Shown: positions 62,089-64,000 of the stretch, in pieces | Position numbering within the stretch: position 1 is the first letter of the stretch | Layout: each line of letters opens with the position of its first letter | DNA from: Peptoniphilus genitalis | GTDB taxonomy: Bacteria; Bacillota; Clostridia; Tissierellales; Peptoniphilaceae | DNA length: 64,000 nt | Direction of reading: 5' to 3' | NCBI RefSeq assembly: GCF_023614525.1 | Contig: NZ_CP097885.1 | Location: 804,501-868,500 of the forward strand | Notes under the pieces: generated by a model | What the model was told of the DNA's origin: nothing | Database searches by the model: none | The model's input: only the letters and a program-made list of their open reading frames with translations | Position numbers and translations under genes: made by a program

Positions 62089-63237
62089 CTAAAAAATCGC
62101 ATCTAAATTTATTTCAAATTCGTAATCTGGGTAGATGGATTTTAATTTATCTTTTATCTCTTTTTTCAGAGCATCCTTTCCTTCTCTCTTCTTTACAGAA
62201 TCAGCATTGTAATCAATGTCTATATAAATTCTCTTGTCCTCAAGGACTATGTCATGGAAGGAGTAAATGTTAAGTGACTCCCTCACAATTTTTTTAAGAT
62301 CTTTAGAAATAGAATTAATAATCTTGCTTCCACTTCCTCTTGGTTCTGGATGAATTATTAACCTTATCCCAAGTAAGTCAGAGACTTCCCTCTCAACCTT
62401 GTCTACAATATTGTGAGCTTCTTCTAAGGTCAAATTATAATCTAAAACTGCATCAATAATTACAACTATATTGTCAGGTCCAAAGTCTGTCGCCATAATA
62501 TTGTGGACATTGGATATGCCCTCGTAAGTGGAAACCTTGGACTTTATCTCGTGCTTAGTCTCGTCACTAAGTCCACGTCCAAGTATAATTGAAATCGTCT
62601 CGTATATAAGTGAGATGGCTGTGTACAAAATAAATAAGGCGACTATTAAACCAACATAGCCATCCAAAATTTTTCCTGTGAATTTTTCTATAATAATTGA
62701 AATAATTACAACAGAAGTTATAAGAGTATCACTTAGTGAATCCTTCTCTTGGGCCTTTAGGGTTACAGAGTCAATCTTTCTTGCAACCTTTGAATAAAGT
62801 GAAGCCTGCCAAAATTTTATTGCTAAAGTTAAAATCAAAGTCACAAGTGTGAACTTTGGATAGTAAATGGCAACAGGGTGAAGGATCTTTCCAACAGAAG
62901 TTTTCAAAAATTGAAAACCAACGGAAAGTACGATACCGGAAACTACAAGAGAAATCAAATACTCAAGTCTCCCATGACCATAGGGGTGGTCCTTGTCTCT
63001 TGGTTTGGCAGCAAGTCTTATTCCAAAAATAGAAATAATAGAGCTGACACAGTCTGTGATATTGTTAACTGCATCAGACAAAATTGAAATTGAGCCAGTA
63101 AAGATATATAAAACTACCTTTAAGAGGGCTACAAGTATATTTGATATAAGTCCGAGAAAGGATGTCTCCTTAGAGATTTTTGCCCTATCATAACCATAGG
63201 CTGACTCTCCCCTCTTTAAAATAAGTTTTGTGAACAT
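62089..63237 (-). CDS. Cation diffusion facilitator (CDF) metal exporter
   Basis: A 382-aa transporter with six membrane helices (~25-210). Metal-site residues are DAVNNITDC (helix 2, N/D-type rather than H/D) and DSLSDTLIT (helix 5, two Asp), with DHPYGHGRLEYL between helices 2 and 3. A cytoplasmic CDF C-terminal domain (~215-290) is followed by an extra ~85-residue tail. The N-terminal helix-2 site starting with Asp suggests Mn/Fe rather than Zn preference, an inference. First gene of the K+ operon. Confidence 0.9.
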   Translation of the reverse strand: MFTKLILKRGESAYGYDRAKISKETSFLGLISNILVALLKVVLYIFTGSISILSDAVNNITDCVSSIISIFGIRLAAKPRDKDHPYGHGRLEYLISLVVSGIVLSVGFQFLKTSVGKILHPVAIYYPKFTLVTLILTLAIKFWQASLYSKVARKIDSVTLKAQEKDSLSDTLITSVVIISIIIEKFTGKILDGYVGLIVALFILYTAISLIYETISIILGRGLSDETKHEIKSKVSTYEGISNVHNIMATDFGPDNIVVIIDAVLDYNLTLEEAHNIVDKVEREVSDLLGIRLIIHPEPRGSGSKIINSISKDLKKIVRESLNIYSFHDIVLEDKRIYIDIDYNADSVKKREGKDALKKEIKDKLKSIYPDYEFEINLDAIF

Positions 63238-63393
63238 TTATCCTCCATAATTTATAATAATAAAAATAGGCCAAAAGCCCACTTACTTAGATTTCTTAAA
63301 TTACATTCATTATAACACTAGTGAATACCTAATAAAAGGAAAAGAAGTTAGCTATATTCTTTAGAAAAGCTCAAAAAATATAAAAATAAAAAA

Positions 63394-63415
63394 TGCACCA
63401 GTTTTATCCGGCACA
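63394..63415 (-). terminator. Terminator of the DJ-1/PfpI gene
   Basis: TGTGCCGG/CTGGTGCA stem with G-U pairs, then six Ts on the minus strand. Confidence 0.78.
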
Positions 63416-63430
63416 TTTTCTAATCTTATT

Positions 63431-63997
63431 TTAAATAAATTTCTTAAGTTGTGGAAGTAGTAAACCTTCTGCAACTTCTTCTGCTTTTTCCTTTGATACT
63501 AAAACTTCAACTAGCTTAACTCCAAGTAAGATTGCAAGAGCAGGTCCCATAGCTGTAATTATATTTTCTTCAACAACTACTGCCTCGTCTTGTGGGTCCT
63601 TAACCTTTAATCTCTTTTCAACTCCTGGGTAGCAAGTGAACTTTCCATCTTTTAAAAGTCCTGCTGCATCAAGAACTTGTGGACCTGCACAAATTGCTAT
63701 TACTTTTCTCTCTTCATCATTAAAGACATTGGCGCACTCAAGAACTTTTTTGTCATTCATGAGATTTGTAGCACCAGGTTGACCTCCTGGGATATACATT
63801 GCCCTGTAGTCTTCGATGTTAATTTCATCAAAAACCTTATCAGCAAGAACTGTAACACCGTGAGCTCCCTTTACTTCAAGTCTGTCCTTAACTGAAACTG
63901 TGTCAACCTTTAAGTCAGCCCTCCTAAGGATATCAACAATTGTAAGAGCTTCAATTTCTTCAAAACCTTCTGCCAAAAATACCAATAAATCTTTCAT
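63431..63997 (-). CDS. DJ-1/PfpI-family protein
   Basis: A 188-aa cytosolic protein of the DJ-1 (ThiJ/PfpI) family. The acidic residue is in FLAEGFEEIEAL (Glu ~15), the nucleophile elbow is AICAGPQVLDAAG (Cys ~103). DJ-1 members act as chaperones or glyoxalase/deglycase enzymes; the activity here is not decided. The ATG is at 63997, three bases from the window edge, so the upstream context is not visible. Confidence 0.93.
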   Translation of the reverse strand: MKDLLVFLAEGFEEIEALTIVDILRRADLKVDTVSVKDRLEVKGAHGVTVLADKVFDEINIEDYRAMYIPGGQPGATNLMNDKKVLECANVFNDEERKVIAICAGPQVLDAAGLLKDGKFTCYPGVEKRLKVKDPQDEAVVVEENIITAMGPALAILLGVKLVEVLVSKEKAEEVAEGLLLPQLKKFI

Positions 63998-64000
63998 AAT

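Overview
The window is chromosomal DNA of a low-G+C (roughly one third G+C) anaerobic Firmicute, most likely of the Peptoniphilaceae (Anaerococcus / Peptoniphilus / Finegoldia group). The clues are SLH-domain surface proteins, a citrate fermentation cluster, a membrane pyrophosphatase, rubredoxin, T-box, lysine and SAM-type riboswitches, and AGGAGG ribosome sites with frequent TTG starts. No rRNA, tRNA, CRISPR array, insertion sequence or prophage was seen.

Layout. 1-1061: 5' part of metG. 1234-7433: a two-gene, visibly AT-richer cassette with overlapping genes. One gene encodes a 953-aa protein with two degenerate HsdR-N-like modules and a C-terminal RpoD-like sigma factor; the other encodes a 1113-aa RecQ-like helicase. 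This is the best candidate for an undescribed system, possibly defensive. 7673-8662: YeiH-family transporter. 8828-11480: lysine-riboswitch-controlled amino-acid ABC transporter. 11900-13588: SLH surface protein. 13903-17675: DnaJ-like plus ClpB heat-shock operon, with a CIRCE-like site and a CtsR site on one promoter. 17700-18651: an intergenic ~18-bp repeat tract, an orphan promoter-terminator pair, and a SAM-type riboswitch in front of an unknown 100-aa protein. 18834-30462: mostly housekeeping and membrane genes (CNNM/CorC, DUF4230, enoyl-CoA hydratase family, XRE membrane regulator, kinase-like protein, DMT transporter, M17 aminopeptidase, CPBP protease, HppA, SecG, HD protein). 30569-32571: GAPDH and a frameshifted PPK2. 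32660-34787: a MetA-aspartokinase fusion behind a T-box leader. 35068-43058: citrate transport and citrate lyase genes in two minus-strand blocks (citSDEF and citGCX), separated by an SLH-CAP surface protein on the plus strand. 43240-52327: threonine deaminase, DUF951, MscS, DUF5711-like protein, DMT transporter, transketolase, TagA-like glycosyltransferase, a MazF without a visible MazE, and an AcpS-NAD(P)HX dehydratase fusion. 52338-56086: T-box-tyrS-pepD, a lone RsbW-like anti-sigma kinase and rubredoxin. 56123-56224: four DnaA-box-like 9-mers. 56312-63997: alpha/beta hydrolase, then an operon CDF transporter-trkA-trkH-trkA-ung, and a DJ-1/PfpI protein.

How it works together. Amino-acid metabolism is mainly under RNA control: lysine riboswitch on uptake, T-box on aspartate-to-methionine entry, T-box on tyrS. 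The aspartokinase lacks its usual ACT feedback domains, which fits leader-level control. Energy genes suggest citrate and amino-acid fermentation with pyrophosphate-driven ion pumping and K+ uptake. Three non-coding loci share an imperfect ~18-bp repeat family that no gene explains.

Limits: families were assigned by reading motifs by eye. No database search, fold prediction or structure modelling was run. RNA structures and promoters are hand-drawn.
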